Shown piece by piece: positions 42,498 through 51,553 of a stretch of DNA of 64,000 nucleotides (the stretch's first letter is position 1; every line of letters begins with the position of its first letter). The notes under the pieces are model-generated. The model searched no databases. It saw nothing but the letters and a program-made list of their open reading frames with translations, and was not told the DNA's origin. The position numbers were made by a program, and so were the translations under genes. The DNA is taken from positions 27,465-91,464 of the forward strand of contig NZ_CDSE01000052.1 of the NCBI RefSeq assembly GCF_001373415.1, read 5' to 3'. Source of the DNA: Paenibacillus dakarensis (GTDB lineage Bacteria > Bacillota > Bacilli > Paenibacillales > Paenibacillaceae).

Positions 42498-42980
42498 ATT
42501 TGTATCAGGCTAGCGTTACTAAACGAAGCCTCGACGGTATTAGATCTGTGGCAAAAGTCTGCGAGATGGTTGAACTCAAAAGGGATTCATCAGTGGAGAC
42601 CGGAGAATTTTGATCTAAATCAAGTCAGTGAATTTATGACGAATGGATCTCATGTATATCTTGCTGAGTTAGATAACGCAATTGTAGGCACATATATTTT
42701 AACCTGGTCAGACCCATTTATTTGGAATGAGCTAGACAGTTCAGACGCAGGATATATTCACAGACTCGCCGTCACCAGGGATTATCAGGGTCAAGGAATT
42801 GGAGATATTCTATTAAGATCTGCAGAAGCGCATATTAAACAGAATGGAAAGACTAAAACAAGACTTGATTGTATGGCTGAGAACGCCAGACTTAATCAAT
42901 ACTATATTGATCAAGGATTCAAATACATACGAAGAATAGATGGGCAAGGCTGGAGTGCTAATTTATATGAGAAAATGTGA
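42498..42980 (+). pseudogene. GNAT acetyltransferase, start lost
   Basis: The frame is open from 42498 and encodes RLALLNEASTVLDLWQKSAR, WLNSKGIHQW and YIHRLAVTRDYQGQGIGDIL near its centre, a normal acetyl-CoA loop, with ENARLNQYYIDQGF after it. There is no ATG, GTG or TTG at the expected N-terminus; the frame begins ATT after a stop. Either the start codon has mutated or a few residues have been lost. Translation from an internal TTG at 42570 would drop the first strand and helix. Confidence 0.6.
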
Positions 42981-43017
42981 TGAAATCCATACTTAATGAT
43001 GAATAAGGAGTGTTGTC

Positions 43018-43440
43018 ATGCAGATCCAAGGTGTTAATCACATATGTCTTTCTGTGTCAGACTTACAGCGATCCATTCGCTTTTATGAAGACGTCTTTAA
43101 AGCCAAAACATTAGTGGTGGGTAGAAAGCTTGCTTACTTCGACTTAAATGGTCTATGGATTGCACTGAATGAAGAGGAGGATATACCGAGGGAGGAAATC
43201 CAATATTCTTATACTCATTTGGCGTTTTCCGTGCTTGATAAAGATTTTGAAAGCTGGAAGAGTAACTTGGAGAAACATAAGGTGAATATTCCATCTGGCA
43301 GAGATAGGGACGAGAAAGATAAGCGTTCGATTTATTTTACAGATCCGGATGGCCATAAATTTGAACTGCATACAGGACAATTAGAAGACAGGCTGGAATA
43401 TTACAGGAATCACAAACCTCACATGAGGTTTTATGAATAA
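43018..43440 (+). CDS. fosB: FosB fosfomycin thiol transferase
   Basis: The 140-residue glyoxalase-fold enzyme matches FosB throughout: [20 protein letters not shown] at the start, [20 protein letters not shown] in the middle and [20 protein letters not shown] near the end. Metal ligands are His7, a His in YTHLAF near 66 and the Glu in KFELH near 115. FosB adds bacillithiol to fosfomycin and inactivates it in the cytoplasm. The ATG follows AAGGAGTG. Confidence 0.93.
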   Translation: MQIQGVNHICLSVSDLQRSIRFYEDVFKAKTLVVGRKLAYFDLNGLWIALNEEEDIPREEIQYSYTHLAFSVLDKDFESWKSNLEKHKVNIPSGRDRDEKDKRSIYFTDPDGHKFELHTGQLEDRLEYYRNHKPHMRFYE

Positions 43441-43454
43441 TAAAAGGAGTTCTT

Positions 43455-43802
43455 ATGGGGAAGCGAATAACAGTAGCTCGTATTAAGTCCATGGGGTACT
43501 TATCTTGTTGGATATCAATTATTTTTGCAATTTTACTGATGTGGAATGAACCTTATTTTTGGGGTATGAATAAGATCAGCTTATTACACTCATTGTTCAT
43601 GATTCTGCTTCCTTCGCTGCTATTTCTCTTTGGATTATATAAAAAAAAAGTTCTGATCTTGATCATTTCGTTATTATGGAGTATTCCCTATGGTGTTTAT
43701 ATGTTGGTGTCTTCTAGTATGTATGCGATCATTGGCCATGCATGTTTCATCTATTTAATATGCATTATTATGCTCAGGTTAAAGAATATGAGCTATTGGT
43801 GA
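43455..43802 (+). CDS. Small membrane protein, three to four helices
   Basis: The 115-residue protein has hydrophobic segments at about residues 13-30, 42-62, 64-83 and 90-107. It has no recognised family signature. AAGGAG precedes the ATG 15 bases after the fosB stop, so it is likely co-transcribed with fosB; a functional link is not implied by its sequence. Confidence 0.6.
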   Translation: MGKRITVARIKSMGYLSCWISIIFAILLMWNEPYFWGMNKISLLHSLFMILLPSLLFLFGLYKKKVLILIISLLWSIPYGVYMLVSSSMYAIIGHACFIYLICIIMLRLKNMSYW

Positions 43803-43833
43803 AAAGACCCCAGAGTGAGGAGACTTGCAAGTT

Positions 43834-43944
43834 ATGTTGGTTATCATAAGCATTATTTTAATCATGCTTCTATTTGGACAAGGAAGCATTTATGTCGTTC
43901 ATAAGAAGCAGCTTGAAAATCAGGAGAAATCATTTCAAGATTAG
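43834..43944 (+). CDS. Single-helix membrane peptide of 36 residues
   Basis: MLVIISIILIMLLFGQGSIY begins a peptide with one membrane helix and a charged tail (HKKQLENQEKSFQD). A TTG three codons earlier could also serve as start, closer to GTGAGGAG. The tail looks amphipathic. It follows the small membrane protein gene with a short gap. Confidence 0.45.
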   Translation: MLVIISIILIMLLFGQGSIYVVHKKQLENQEKSFQD

Positions 43945-44056
43945 ATCTCTTATGGACAGCAGTAATCAACTCCAGAGAAACATGAAGACCATTAGATTTG
44001 AGAGTACAGTCTAGTAAGCGAATATAAATATATCGTAGGGAAGGTGGATTGCAATA

Positions 44057-44356
44057 ATGTCTAATTCAGACAGAGAACGGAGAACCTGCAACAAAGGGCA
44101 TACCTATTTCAAAAGCAGTGATTGTCCAACTTGTCCAATCTGTGAGCAGGAACGCCAACCTGGCAGTGGATTCCTCTCCAATCTCTCTGCACCGGCAAGA
44201 CGAGCCTTGGAGCGTGAGGGAATAACTTCACTTCAAGAACTCTCCAAGTATAGTGAAAAAGAAATTTTGCAATTTCACGGCATGGGTCCTGCATCCCTAC
44301 CCAAGCTTAGAACGGCATTGAGCGAACAAGGCCTTTCCTTCAATTTGAAAGAATAA
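44057..44356 (+). CDS. Zinc-ribbon and RpoA-CTD-like helix-hairpin-helix protein
   Basis: The 99-residue protein starts with a Cys-rich part, RTCNKGHTYFKSSDCPTCPI then CEQE, that could bind zinc. The C-terminal half, LSAPARRALEREGITSLQEL and SKYSEKEILQFHGMGPASLP, matches the helix-hairpin-helix fold of the RNA polymerase alpha C-terminal domain. It may bind DNA or compete with alpha. No polymerase-assembly domain is present. GGGAAGGTGG lies upstream of the ATG. Confidence 0.75.
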   Translation: MSNSDRERRTCNKGHTYFKSSDCPTCPICEQERQPGSGFLSNLSAPARRALEREGITSLQELSKYSEKEILQFHGMGPASLPKLRTALSEQGLSFNLKE

Positions 44357-44506
44357 GGTGTCTTATAATGTGAAGTAGAATGGTGGACATTGGGTGAAAT
44401 ACCGACAGGAAATAATGTGTGGAAGGTCATTCCTTAATGAGAAGTGAACCACACATAAAACAAGCATAACAGACATATTTCTTCAGAACAGGAGTCATAT
44501 TATACG

Positions 44507-44989
44507 ATGCAGAATCCGCAGGATATAAAAGTTGCAATGTACACCATGTGTTTAGTAAAGAATGAGGATAAAGTGCTGTTAGTGAACAGGCCTCAGAATA
44601 GGGGATTTCCAGGATGGATTGGGCCTGGCGGGAAAGTGGAATTTCCAGAGAGTTTAACTGAAGGAGCTATCAGAGAGGTCTGGGAAGAAACAGGATTACG
44701 GGTGAAGGAGCTAGTGTACAAAGGTCTCGATGAGTTCGTAGATCCGAAGCAAAATTACAGGTACATGGTGTTCAATTATCTGGCCACCTCATTCGAAGGG
44801 GAGCTGCTGGATAATCCTCCTGAAGGAGAACTGGAATGGATTCCGATCACAGAGGCCATGCATTATCCGATGCAGGATTGGTTTAAGCGAAGATTCCCTT
44901 TATTTTTTGAGGAAGGAACTTTTGAGATCTATGAAATCTATGATCAGGAAAGCCAAGTAACTATTAAAGAATCAGTAAAACGAATATAA
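44507..44989 (+). CDS. NUDIX hydrolase, 8-oxo-dGTP-diphosphatase-like
   Basis: The 160-residue protein has a full Nudix box GPGGKVEFPESLTEGAIREV followed by WEETGLRV at about residues 44-71. The start KVAMYTMCLVKNEDKVLLVN and later EGELEWIPI fit the MutT/YtkD type, which remove oxidised nucleotides. The exact substrate is unproven. CAGGAGTC lies upstream of the ATG. Confidence 0.88.
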   Translation: MQNPQDIKVAMYTMCLVKNEDKVLLVNRPQNRGFPGWIGPGGKVEFPESLTEGAIREVWEETGLRVKELVYKGLDEFVDPKQNYRYMVFNYLATSFEGELLDNPPEGELEWIPITEAMHYPMQDWFKRRFPLFFEEGTFEIYEIYDQESQVTIKESVKRI

Positions 44990-45043
44990 GCAGCTTGTTA
45001 ATTCTCGAAAAATGCGGGTAATGGTGGAGGCTGGTCAATCGGT

Positions 45044-45553
45044 ATGAGCATACAAACTCTGATTTGGTTATTTATTGTTGCCTTTATGCTGCATGACCTT
45101 GAAGAAATTATATGGGTTGAGACATGGCTTAAGAAACACAAAGATGATGTTATACATAAGGTACCTAATCGAATGAAGAAATCACTCGAAAAGATGTTTG
45201 ATATTACAAGCGGCCAATTTGCATTTGCTGTTTTGCTTGAGTTCATTGTTTTTATTCCGTTTACTTATCTTGCCGCAGAGCATGAAGTGTATTTTTACTT
45301 TTTATCCTTTAACACATTGTTCTTCCTACATGTATTTGCACATTTAGGCCAATCCCTGTACTTGAAGAGGTACACGCCGGGCGTAGTGACCGCAGTGCTC
45401 TGTGTTCTTCCATATACGCTGTATATGTATAACCGAATGCTGAGCGAAGAGTTAGTAAGCTGGAGTGAAGTTCTTCTCAGTATTCCTGCCGGCTTGTTGA
45501 TGATCCCAATCGTGCTGCTTGGCCATGAGCTTGGAAAGAAATTGGTGAGGTAA
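45044..45553 (+). CDS. HXXEE-domain membrane protein
   Basis: The 169-residue protein has the name-giving motif LHDLEE at residues 16-21 within the first membrane helix, and four to five further helices (FAFAVLLEFIVFIPFTYLA; VTAVLCVLPYTLYMY). A second conserved His-Glu pair appears in ILLGHELGKKLV near the end. The function of the family is not known. GGAGGCTGG lies upstream of the ATG. Confidence 0.8.
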   Translation: MSIQTLIWLFIVAFMLHDLEEIIWVETWLKKHKDDVIHKVPNRMKKSLEKMFDITSGQFAFAVLLEFIVFIPFTYLAAEHEVYFYFLSFNTLFFLHVFAHLGQSLYLKRYTPGVVTAVLCVLPYTLYMYNRMLSEELVSWSEVLLSIPAGLLMIPIVLLGHELGKKLVR

Positions 45554-45586
45554 AGTCGCATCTTCATTCTATCAGGAGGATCATGA

Positions 45587-46030
45587 TGAATATTGACATA
45601 CTATTCTCAGAACCACCCGTATTTGAGACCGAGCGATTAATACGAATCGAGACAAGCATTTCGCTGGGGAATTATATATAAGCCGGATCAAAAATTGATA
45701 GGTAGAACCGGATTGATTAGCTGGGATGTAAAGCATAGCCATGCGGAGATCGGTTTTGCCATAGCGAGTAAGTATTGGAGCAAGGGCATCATTACTGAAG
45801 CAACGAGAGAAGTGATCCGGTACGGGTTCGAAAAGATGGGGCTCCATCGAATCGAAGGAAGATGCAATTACAATAATGCTGGGTCTGCACGAGCGATGCA
45901 GAAGCTTGGAATGAAGCTGGAAGGGGTCTTACGTGGGCAGCTGAAGATCAAGGGAGTGTTTACGGATCAAAAAATGTACTCGATTTTAAAAAGTGATTAT
46001 GACGATCATCTCAGAGATCAGAGAATCTAG
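45587..46030 (+). pseudogene. GNAT acetyltransferase, internally deleted
   Basis: MNIDILFSEPPVFETERLIR is a normal RimJ/RimL start, but the frame stops at TAA near 45679. From there another frame reads KPDQKLIGRTGLISWDVKHS, HAEIGFAIASKYWSKGIITE and CNYNNAGSARAMQKLGM through to 46030. About 50 residues that should lie between the parts are missing. A GGAGG site precedes the first ATG. Confidence 0.7.
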
Positions 46031-46115
46031 AAGGCATTCTTCGTTTAAAAATTATTTATAGATCTTTATAGTGTGTAAACTATAAAAACTGATCAGGAAG
46101 GCTGGAGATAGCAAA

Positions 46116-46733
46116 ATGATTATCGATCTTACTCATACGATACAAGATAGGCTGCCTGTATTTCCGGGGGATGAAGAGACCACATTACAACACTCCAAAG
46201 TTTTTCAGAACGATCATTATAGTAATCATCAACTGAATATTAACATGCATGCGGGTACACATATTGACGGCCCAATGCATCTTACGGATTCAAACACATA
46301 TTTAAATGAAATTCCCTTGGAGACATTTATCGGTGAAGGATGCCTGCTGGATGTATCTAATCAGACTGAGATTATGTATAAAAGTGAGTACGAGGATTTA
46401 ATCAAGCCAAATCAAATTGTAATTCTACATACGGGTCACAGCAAGCATTTCGGAGAACCGTTGTATTTTACGGATTATCCGGTCATAACTATGGACTTTG
46501 CGGAGCTGTTAGTCCGAAAGCAGGTTAAAATGATTGGTTTGGATACACCTTCACCTGATCGCTATCCTTATGAAATTCATAAGTTTCTGTTCAATAATAA
46601 CATTCTTATCATTGAAAACCTGACAAATGTGGAGCAGCTGTTAAATAAGAAATCTTTTGAAATTATAGCACTGCCTCTTAGCATCAAAGCGGATTCTTCC
46701 GTTGCCCGAGTGATTGCCCGTTTGGAGGGTTGA
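46116..46733 (+). CDS. Cyclase-family amidohydrolase, kynurenine formamidase-like
   Basis: The 205-residue protein has the metal motif HAGTHIDGPMH at about residues 44-54 and starts IDLTHTIQDRLPVFPGDEET, typical of the cyclase family (PF04199). Members include arylformamidases. Later DTPSPDRYPYEIHKFLF and NLTNVEQL are also family features. The true substrate is unknown; no tryptophan-degradation genes lie nearby. GGAAGGCTGGAG lies upstream of the ATG. Confidence 0.82.
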   Translation: MIIDLTHTIQDRLPVFPGDEETTLQHSKVFQNDHYSNHQLNINMHAGTHIDGPMHLTDSNTYLNEIPLETFIGEGCLLDVSNQTEIMYKSEYEDLIKPNQIVILHTGHSKHFGEPLYFTDYPVITMDFAELLVRKQVKMIGLDTPSPDRYPYEIHKFLFNNNILIIENLTNVEQLLNKKSFEIIALPLSIKADSSVARVIARLEG

Positions 46734-46794
46734 TTCAGGAGGAGAGACAAGGTTTCTAAGGATAAAAGGTCATTGACGAGGAGGAGACCAAGTG

Positions 46795-47012
46795 ATGAAT
46801 CAACAGTTTGAAGACTGTGCGATGTTGTGATTGATGAAATGTACCGTGGAAAAGGTATAGGCAAAAGGCTGGTAGAAAGCGTCATACAGCATGATGATCT
46901 GAAAAACTTATCCGGATTTCTGGGTACAGCAGATGCTCACCAGTTATATGAACAGTATGGATTTATGCGAAAAGCGGAACGATTTATGGTAAGAAGGCCG
47001 CAAGTAGTATAG
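46795..47012 (+). pseudogene. GNAT acetyltransferase, N-terminal half deleted
   Basis: A start MNQQFEDCAM stops after eleven codons. The adjacent frame then reads VIDEMYRGKGIGKRLVESVI near 46830, followed by YEQYGFMRKAERFMVRRP. These are the acetyl-CoA loop and C-terminus of a GNAT enzyme; the N-terminal half is gone. Confidence 0.65.
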
Positions 47013-47064
47013 ACGTATTTATCTCCTGCTTTACGGCAGCAATCTTACAAAGGGGCTGATTAAC

Positions 47065-47631
47065 ATAACAATCTACATCGCGTTATTACGAGGCATTAAT
47101 GTTGGTGGCAAGAACATGATCAAGATGGCGGAATTAAAGAAGGTGTTTGAAGGCTTGGGGTTAAATAGCGTCCAGACCTACATTCAGAGCGGGAACGTCC
47201 TGTTTAGATCAGATGAGAAGATAGGGGATTTGCGAACCCTAATTGAAAGCGGAATTGAAGAGGGCTTCGGATTTAAAGTCGATGTCATATTAAGAACTGC
47301 AGCAGAACTGAGAGAAATTGTCGCGGGCAATCCCTTTTCCCAAGAGGAAATCGATGCAGTGGAGGCTTTATCGGATAAAGAATGCATGTATGTGGGAATG
47401 CTTCAGGATAAACCTGCTCTTGAAGGGATAGAGCGGTTAAGTGCGTATCAGAATGATCATGACAAGTATGTTATCAAAGGAGCAGAGATATATCTGCTAT
47501 TTGATCAGAGTGTACGAAATTCTAAGCTGGCGAATAGTTTACATAAACTTGGGGTTCCCGTAACCGTACGTAACTGGAAGACGATGAATAAGCTTGTTGC
47601 TTTAGTACAAGAGATGGAGAATCAAAAATAA
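47065..47631 (+). CDS. DUF1697 family protein
   Basis: The protein matches DUF1697: TIYIALLRGINVGGKNMIKM at the start, VQTYIQSGNVLFRSDE near residue 38 and YLLFDQSVRNSKLANSL near the end. The family normally begins with Met two residues before IYIALLRGIN. Here that position is ATA (47065), nine bases after AAGGGG, and the first ATG in frame is at 47116, which would cut off the conserved start. ATA initiation or a point mutation is implied. Function of the family unknown. Confidence 0.75.
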   Translation: MTIYIALLRGINVGGKNMIKMAELKKVFEGLGLNSVQTYIQSGNVLFRSDEKIGDLRTLIESGIEEGFGFKVDVILRTAAELREIVAGNPFSQEEIDAVEALSDKECMYVGMLQDKPALEGIERLSAYQNDHDKYVIKGAEIYLLFDQSVRNSKLANSLHKLGVPVTVRNWKTMNKLVALVQEMENQK

Positions 47632-47644
47632 CGTTCCCAATCAA

Positions 47645-47683
47645 AAAGTGGCGATGCAGATTTTTGTCTGCACCGCCATTTCC
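47645..47683 (-). terminator. Terminator between convergent genes
   Basis: On the minus strand GGCGGTGCAGA pairs with TCTGCATCGCC and is followed by ACTTTTTGA. It ends the isomerase operon, and may also work for the + strand gene. Confidence 0.8.
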
Positions 47684-47695
47684 TTGTGAAATCAA

Positions 47696-48556
47696 TTAAA
47701 CTTCGTTCCAGATCCGCTTCACATTATCAAAAGCAATCTTTGTACCTTTTGTGCATTCTTCCATGCCTTCATACTCGATGGACATGCAACCGTCATAACC
47801 GGACGCTTTCACGATCCGCAAAATTTCATACATGTCGAGGTCGCCTTGTCCTGCGATGGCTCCGCGAAGGAAGTTACCGCCTGAGCTGGTGAACCAGCCT
47901 TCACCTGGATTACGGTAAGACGGACGAACATAGAAATCTTTGATATGAACCATAGAAGCGTATTTCAGATTGTTCTTCACAGCAGAAACCGGATTCTCAT
48001 CCACACATAAGAAATTACCGATATCCAGTGTAGTCTTGTAATTTGGACGGTCTACTGCATGAATCAAGGCTTGAACACGGTCGCTTGCTTGAACATAGTA
48101 GCCATGGTTTTCAACGCTGGTTGTAATATCGTATTGTTTGGCATGGTCGGCAATTCGGCGGCAAGCGAGTGCAATCTTCTCCAGATCCGCATTAAAGTTA
48201 GCGATGGAAGTGTCCGGTCTCGAAGCGACATCATGACGCATGAGCTTGGCGCCCAGACGATAAGCGCGATCTACTTCGCTGATTACACGGGAGATTTCCG
48301 CTTCATATTGTTCTTCGGTTTCCGTGATGAAATTCGCTCCGATAGCATAGTTGGAAATATCGATGCCTACAGATTTGGCCTTGTCTACGATTTTCTGTTC
48401 CAACTCAGGGTTACTATTGAAGTTAAAGCCAAGATTCGGCACGATTTCAATATGCTGCCCGCCAATTTCAGCTACCCATTCAATCACGTCTTCTATGGTC
48501 ATTCTGCCTGCATGCATGGCTTGGAATAAACTATAAGAACTGACTCCTAATTTCAT
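47696..48556 (-). CDS. Sugar phosphate isomerase/epimerase, TIM barrel
   Basis: The 286-residue protein has the AP-endonuclease-2-like barrel: LGVSSYSLFQAMHAGRMTIE at the start, SVENHGYYVQ near residue 148 (metal Glu), LDIGNFLCVDENP near 178 and HIKDFY near 205, then SIEYEG near 265. It probably isomerises or epimerises a sugar or inositol derivative using a divalent metal. It is the last gene of a three-gene minus-strand operon with another isomerase and a dehydrogenase. Confidence 0.85.
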   Translation of the reverse strand: MKLGVSSYSLFQAMHAGRMTIEDVIEWVAEIGGQHIEIVPNLGFNFNSNPELEQKIVDKAKSVGIDISNYAIGANFITETEEQYEAEISRVISEVDRAYRLGAKLMRHDVASRPDTSIANFNADLEKIALACRRIADHAKQYDITTSVENHGYYVQASDRVQALIHAVDRPNYKTTLDIGNFLCVDENPVSAVKNNLKYASMVHIKDFYVRPSYRNPGEGWFTSSGGNFLRGAIAGQGDLDMYEILRIVKASGYDGCMSIEYEGMEECTKGTKIAFDNVKRIWNEV

Positions 48557-48587
48557 GTTGATTAGCCTCCTTCAGATGTTCATTCAT

Positions 48588-49466
48588 TTAGCCGCGGTAA
48601 GATTTAATGAATTCAACGGCTTTACGGATATCATTCTCCGGATTGCTTCCTACTTCTCTTTCAATTGTTAAGTATCCGTTATATCCGATTTCCTGAAGTG
48701 CTGCAAAATAGGCAGGGAAATCAACTTTACCTTCTCCGAGCGGTACTTCTTCAAATGCAGCACCGGAAGATGCCATTTCAGCTATTTTCTCATGGTCCAT
48801 CGCACCGTATCCGAGATATCCGTATACGTCTCTTGGGTCAACAGGGCGGAGGCGCTTGCCATCCTTAACATGAGTATGAACCAGATAATCCTTAAGCAGC
48901 TTGACGCCTTCCACCGGATCATCTCCTGTAACCATAACCATGTTCGCCGGGTCGAAGTTGACCGAAACGCCGTTCGTGCTCAGCGTATCAAGGAAGCTCT
49001 TCAAATGTGCTGCCGGTTCTGGACCTGTCTCGATTGCAAAATAAGCATTCATGCTCTTGGCGTAAACGCCAAGTTCTTCACAAGCACGCTGCATTGAATC
49101 ATAGATTCGGCCATTCTTGTCGTCAGGTACAATACCGATATGAGTCGTTACAACATTACTGCCCAGCTCTACAGCCAGATCAAGGATTCGCTTGGACTTT
49201 TCAACTTTTTCAGGGTTGGCTTCACCATCCTGAAATCCGTGGCCAGCCAAATCACCACAAAGTGCGGAGATTTCAAGCCCGAGTCCATCAATATAACTGC
49301 GAAGCTCTTTGCGTTTGGCTTGTGAAAGTGCAGCAGGGTCCATCTCACCGGATACGGCATAAATTTGAACGCCGTCTGCTCCAACTTCCTTCGCTTTCTT
49401 AAGGCCCTCCATGACACCGACCCCAAAGCTGTCTACAATGACACCGATTTTATTGTTCAATTTCAT
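48588..49466 (-). CDS. Sugar phosphate isomerase/epimerase, TIM barrel
   Basis: The 292-residue barrel protein has IGVIVDSFGVGVMEGLKKAK at the start, TTHIGIVPDDK near residue 110, FAIETGPEP near 147, NFDPANMVMVTGDDP near 180 and HTHVKDGKR near 205, with TIERE near 268. The metal-binding Glu, Asp and His are all present. It belongs to the same superfamily as the next gene in the operon but is a different subgroup. Both probably work on the product of the upstream oxidoreductase. Confidence 0.85.
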   Translation of the reverse strand: MKLNNKIGVIVDSFGVGVMEGLKKAKEVGADGVQIYAVSGEMDPAALSQAKRKELRSYIDGLGLEISALCGDLAGHGFQDGEANPEKVEKSKRILDLAVELGSNVVTTHIGIVPDDKNGRIYDSMQRACEELGVYAKSMNAYFAIETGPEPAAHLKSFLDTLSTNGVSVNFDPANMVMVTGDDPVEGVKLLKDYLVHTHVKDGKRLRPVDPRDVYGYLGYGAMDHEKIAEMASSGAAFEEVPLGEGKVDFPAYFAALQEIGYNGYLTIEREVGSNPENDIRKAVEFIKSYRG

Positions 49467-49494
49467 AGCGGCATAAGCCTCCTTTTCAGTTGAT

Positions 49495-50559
49495 TTAGAA
49501 GCGGATTTCGGTTCCTTCTGCGGCGGACTGATACACTGCGTTCAGAATCTTGATCATTTCAACACCGTCTTCAACAGGGCTGTTCGTTTCGTGTTTTCCG
49601 AGATTGCTGTCGATAAAGTGGTTGATTTCATTATTGAATGCGCCTTGGAAATCAAAGCCTGGTGTTGTCAGCTGTGGATCGATATTGATAATGGTGTTAT
49701 GACGCTCGGTAGAGATGGAGAGTACCGGCTCAATTTCAGCGCCGCCCTTATCACCATAAATGTTAATCATTCCTGAGTCCTTCTTGGCATGTAGAGTGAA
49801 GCTTACATCGACCATAAGGGACGCACCATTCTCAAAGCGGATAAGTACGTTGGCCATATCTTCAACTGTATTAACATTAGCAGCTGCATCATAATCTGCG
49901 GCTTTATAGAAGTCGTAGTTTTCGATGTGTGAACGGTTGCCGAGCTTGTTGTATGTATTGCCGCTAACCGATTTTACTTTTGGCTTGCCCATCAGGTACC
50001 AGCAGAGGTCAATCACATGGACACCGATGTCAATCAACGGTCCGCCGCCGGAGCGTTCTTTGTCTGAGAACCATCCGCCTGGATTGCCGAGACGACGAAT
50101 GAGACTTGCTTTGGCAAAATAAATTTCACCAAGGTCGCCGGCATCAATGAATTTTTTCAACACGGCAATGTTTGAAGCGTGGCGGCGTACATAGCCAACC
50201 TGCAGGAACTTGCCTGTTTCACGTACAGCTTTTTCAACCTCAAGTGCTTCGTCCACCGTTTTGCAGAGCGGCTTCTCACACAATACGTTTTTTCCTGCGC
50301 GAAGAGCTGCAATGCTGATCTCGGCGTGTGTGTTGTTCCAGGTGCAGACGCTGACTGCCTGAACTTCAGGATTTGCCAGCAGTTCATTGTAATCTGTATA
50401 TACGTTAGCTGCGTTGTATTTCTCTGCCTTTGCACGGGCTCTGTCTTCTTTCAAATCACAGACAGCAATAATTTCTACATCAGGATTACTGTGATAAGCA
50501 TGAAAATGGGATTCGGAGATCGAGCCGCAGCCGATCACACCAACTTTAATTTTGCTCAT
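49495..50559 (-). CDS. Gfo/Idh/MocA family oxidoreductase
   Basis: The 354-residue protein has an N-terminal NAD(P)-binding fold with VGVIGCGSISESHFHAY near residues 5-21, the CEKPLCKT motif near 94-101 that holds the catalytic Lys, and DIGVHVIDLCWYLMG near 180. It should oxidise a sugar, inositol or amino-sugar hydroxyl. It is the first gene of the minus-strand operon and is divergent from the AraC regulator, with about 130 bases between the starts that should contain both promoters. Confidence 0.9.
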   Translation of the reverse strand: MSKIKVGVIGCGSISESHFHAYHSNPDVEIIAVCDLKEDRARAKAEKYNAANVYTDYNELLANPEVQAVSVCTWNNTHAEISIAALRAGKNVLCEKPLCKTVDEALEVEKAVRETGKFLQVGYVRRHASNIAVLKKFIDAGDLGEIYFAKASLIRRLGNPGGWFSDKERSGGGPLIDIGVHVIDLCWYLMGKPKVKSVSGNTYNKLGNRSHIENYDFYKAADYDAAANVNTVEDMANVLIRFENGASLMVDVSFTLHAKKDSGMINIYGDKGGAEIEPVLSISTERHNTIINIDPQLTTPGFDFQGAFNNEINHFIDSNLGKHETNSPVEDGVEMIKILNAVYQSAAEGTEIRF

Positions 50560-50692
50560 GGTTACGCTTACACCCTCTCGTTATCTACGCCTCATTTTAC
50601 TGTTTCTGACAGGATATACAAAACGCAGATATGTTATATTTATTCAAGCAAATATAATTTACCATAGTTGTTTTAAAGGGAGAATGTGCTGT

Positions 50693-51553
50693 ATGACAAA
50701 ATACATGGACTATATGATCAGTTCTCATCCGATTAGGGTCTTTAATCCCAGAATGGATTCCAGCAAACAGAAGATCAAATCCTTAGCCGTCATTAATGCC
50801 GGCCATTTGCCAGGGCGAACCATGCAGCGGGCTAGTGCAGAATTTCATGATTGGGCGTTTGTTATGATCACAGGCGGAAGCGGATATTATCAGGTGAACG
50901 GCGGCGAGATACAGAGAGTAGAGGCCGGGAGCTGGTTCTGTCTTTTTCCGGGTGCTTCTTTCAACTATGGTCCTTATAAAGAAGGGTACTGGGACGAATA
51001 TTATTTTACCGTGGATGGATACCGGGTTCAGGAGTGGCTCGCACACTGGCTCTTATATCCTGAACTTGTCAAAAGTGCAGCATTTGACGATTCTCTCATT
51101 CATCGGATGGAAATGATGTTTATGCTTATTGACAGCGGTGTGCCGAGTAATATGGACCGGGCTGCTTTAATGTTAGAGTCATTTCTTTATGACCTGGTGT
51201 CTCAATCTGATCGTATCGAGATGAACAATCAGGGAAGTCTGGTTCTGAAGGTCATCGACGATCTCTCCCAGTCACTTGATAAACAGGTTGATCCGTACGA
51301 CATGGCTTTACGGCATCATATTTCAGTATCAACCCTCCGGAGAATTGTTCATGACTATACGGGATATCCGCTGAATGAATTTTTACATCGGCTTAAGGTA
51401 GCGGAAGCGAAAAATATTTTGCTCAATACAGAGATGACGGTAAAAGAGGTAGGCGAAGCGCTCGGATATAAAGATTCCTTCTATTTCTCCCGTGTTTTTA
51501 AAAGAATTACAGGCATCTCCCCCAAGACATATCGTGATCGTGTTGGCCAATAA
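50693..51553 (+). CDS. AraC-family transcriptional regulator with cupin sensor
   Basis: The 286-residue protein has a beta-rich N-terminal sensor (FVMITGGSGYYQVNGGEIQR; SWFCLFPGASFNYGPYKEGY) and a C-terminal AraC domain from about residue 190, with ALRHHISVSTLRRIVHDYTG and ALGYKDSFYFSRVFKRITGI. It probably binds a sugar and controls the divergent oxidoreductase operon and the hexosaminidase downstream. The ATG at 50693 has AAAGGGAG ten bases upstream; longer in-frame starts run into the divergent gene and are unlikely. Confidence 0.85.
   Translation: MTKYMDYMISSHPIRVFNPRMDSSKQKIKSLAVINAGHLPGRTMQRASAEFHDWAFVMITGGSGYYQVNGGEIQRVEAGSWFCLFPGASFNYGPYKEGYWDEYYFTVDGYRVQEWLAHWLLYPELVKSAAFDDSLIHRMEMMFMLIDSGVPSNMDRAALMLESFLYDLVSQSDRIEMNNQGSLVLKVIDDLSQSLDKQVDPYDMALRHHISVSTLRRIVHDYTGYPLNEFLHRLKVAEAKNILLNTEMTVKEVGEALGYKDSFYFSRVFKRITGISPKTYRDRVGQ

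Noticed and set aside
48059..48529. Plus-strand frames over the isomerase and oxidoreductase genes
   Set aside because: They lie antisense to clear TIM-barrel and Gfo/Idh/MocA proteins and match no family.
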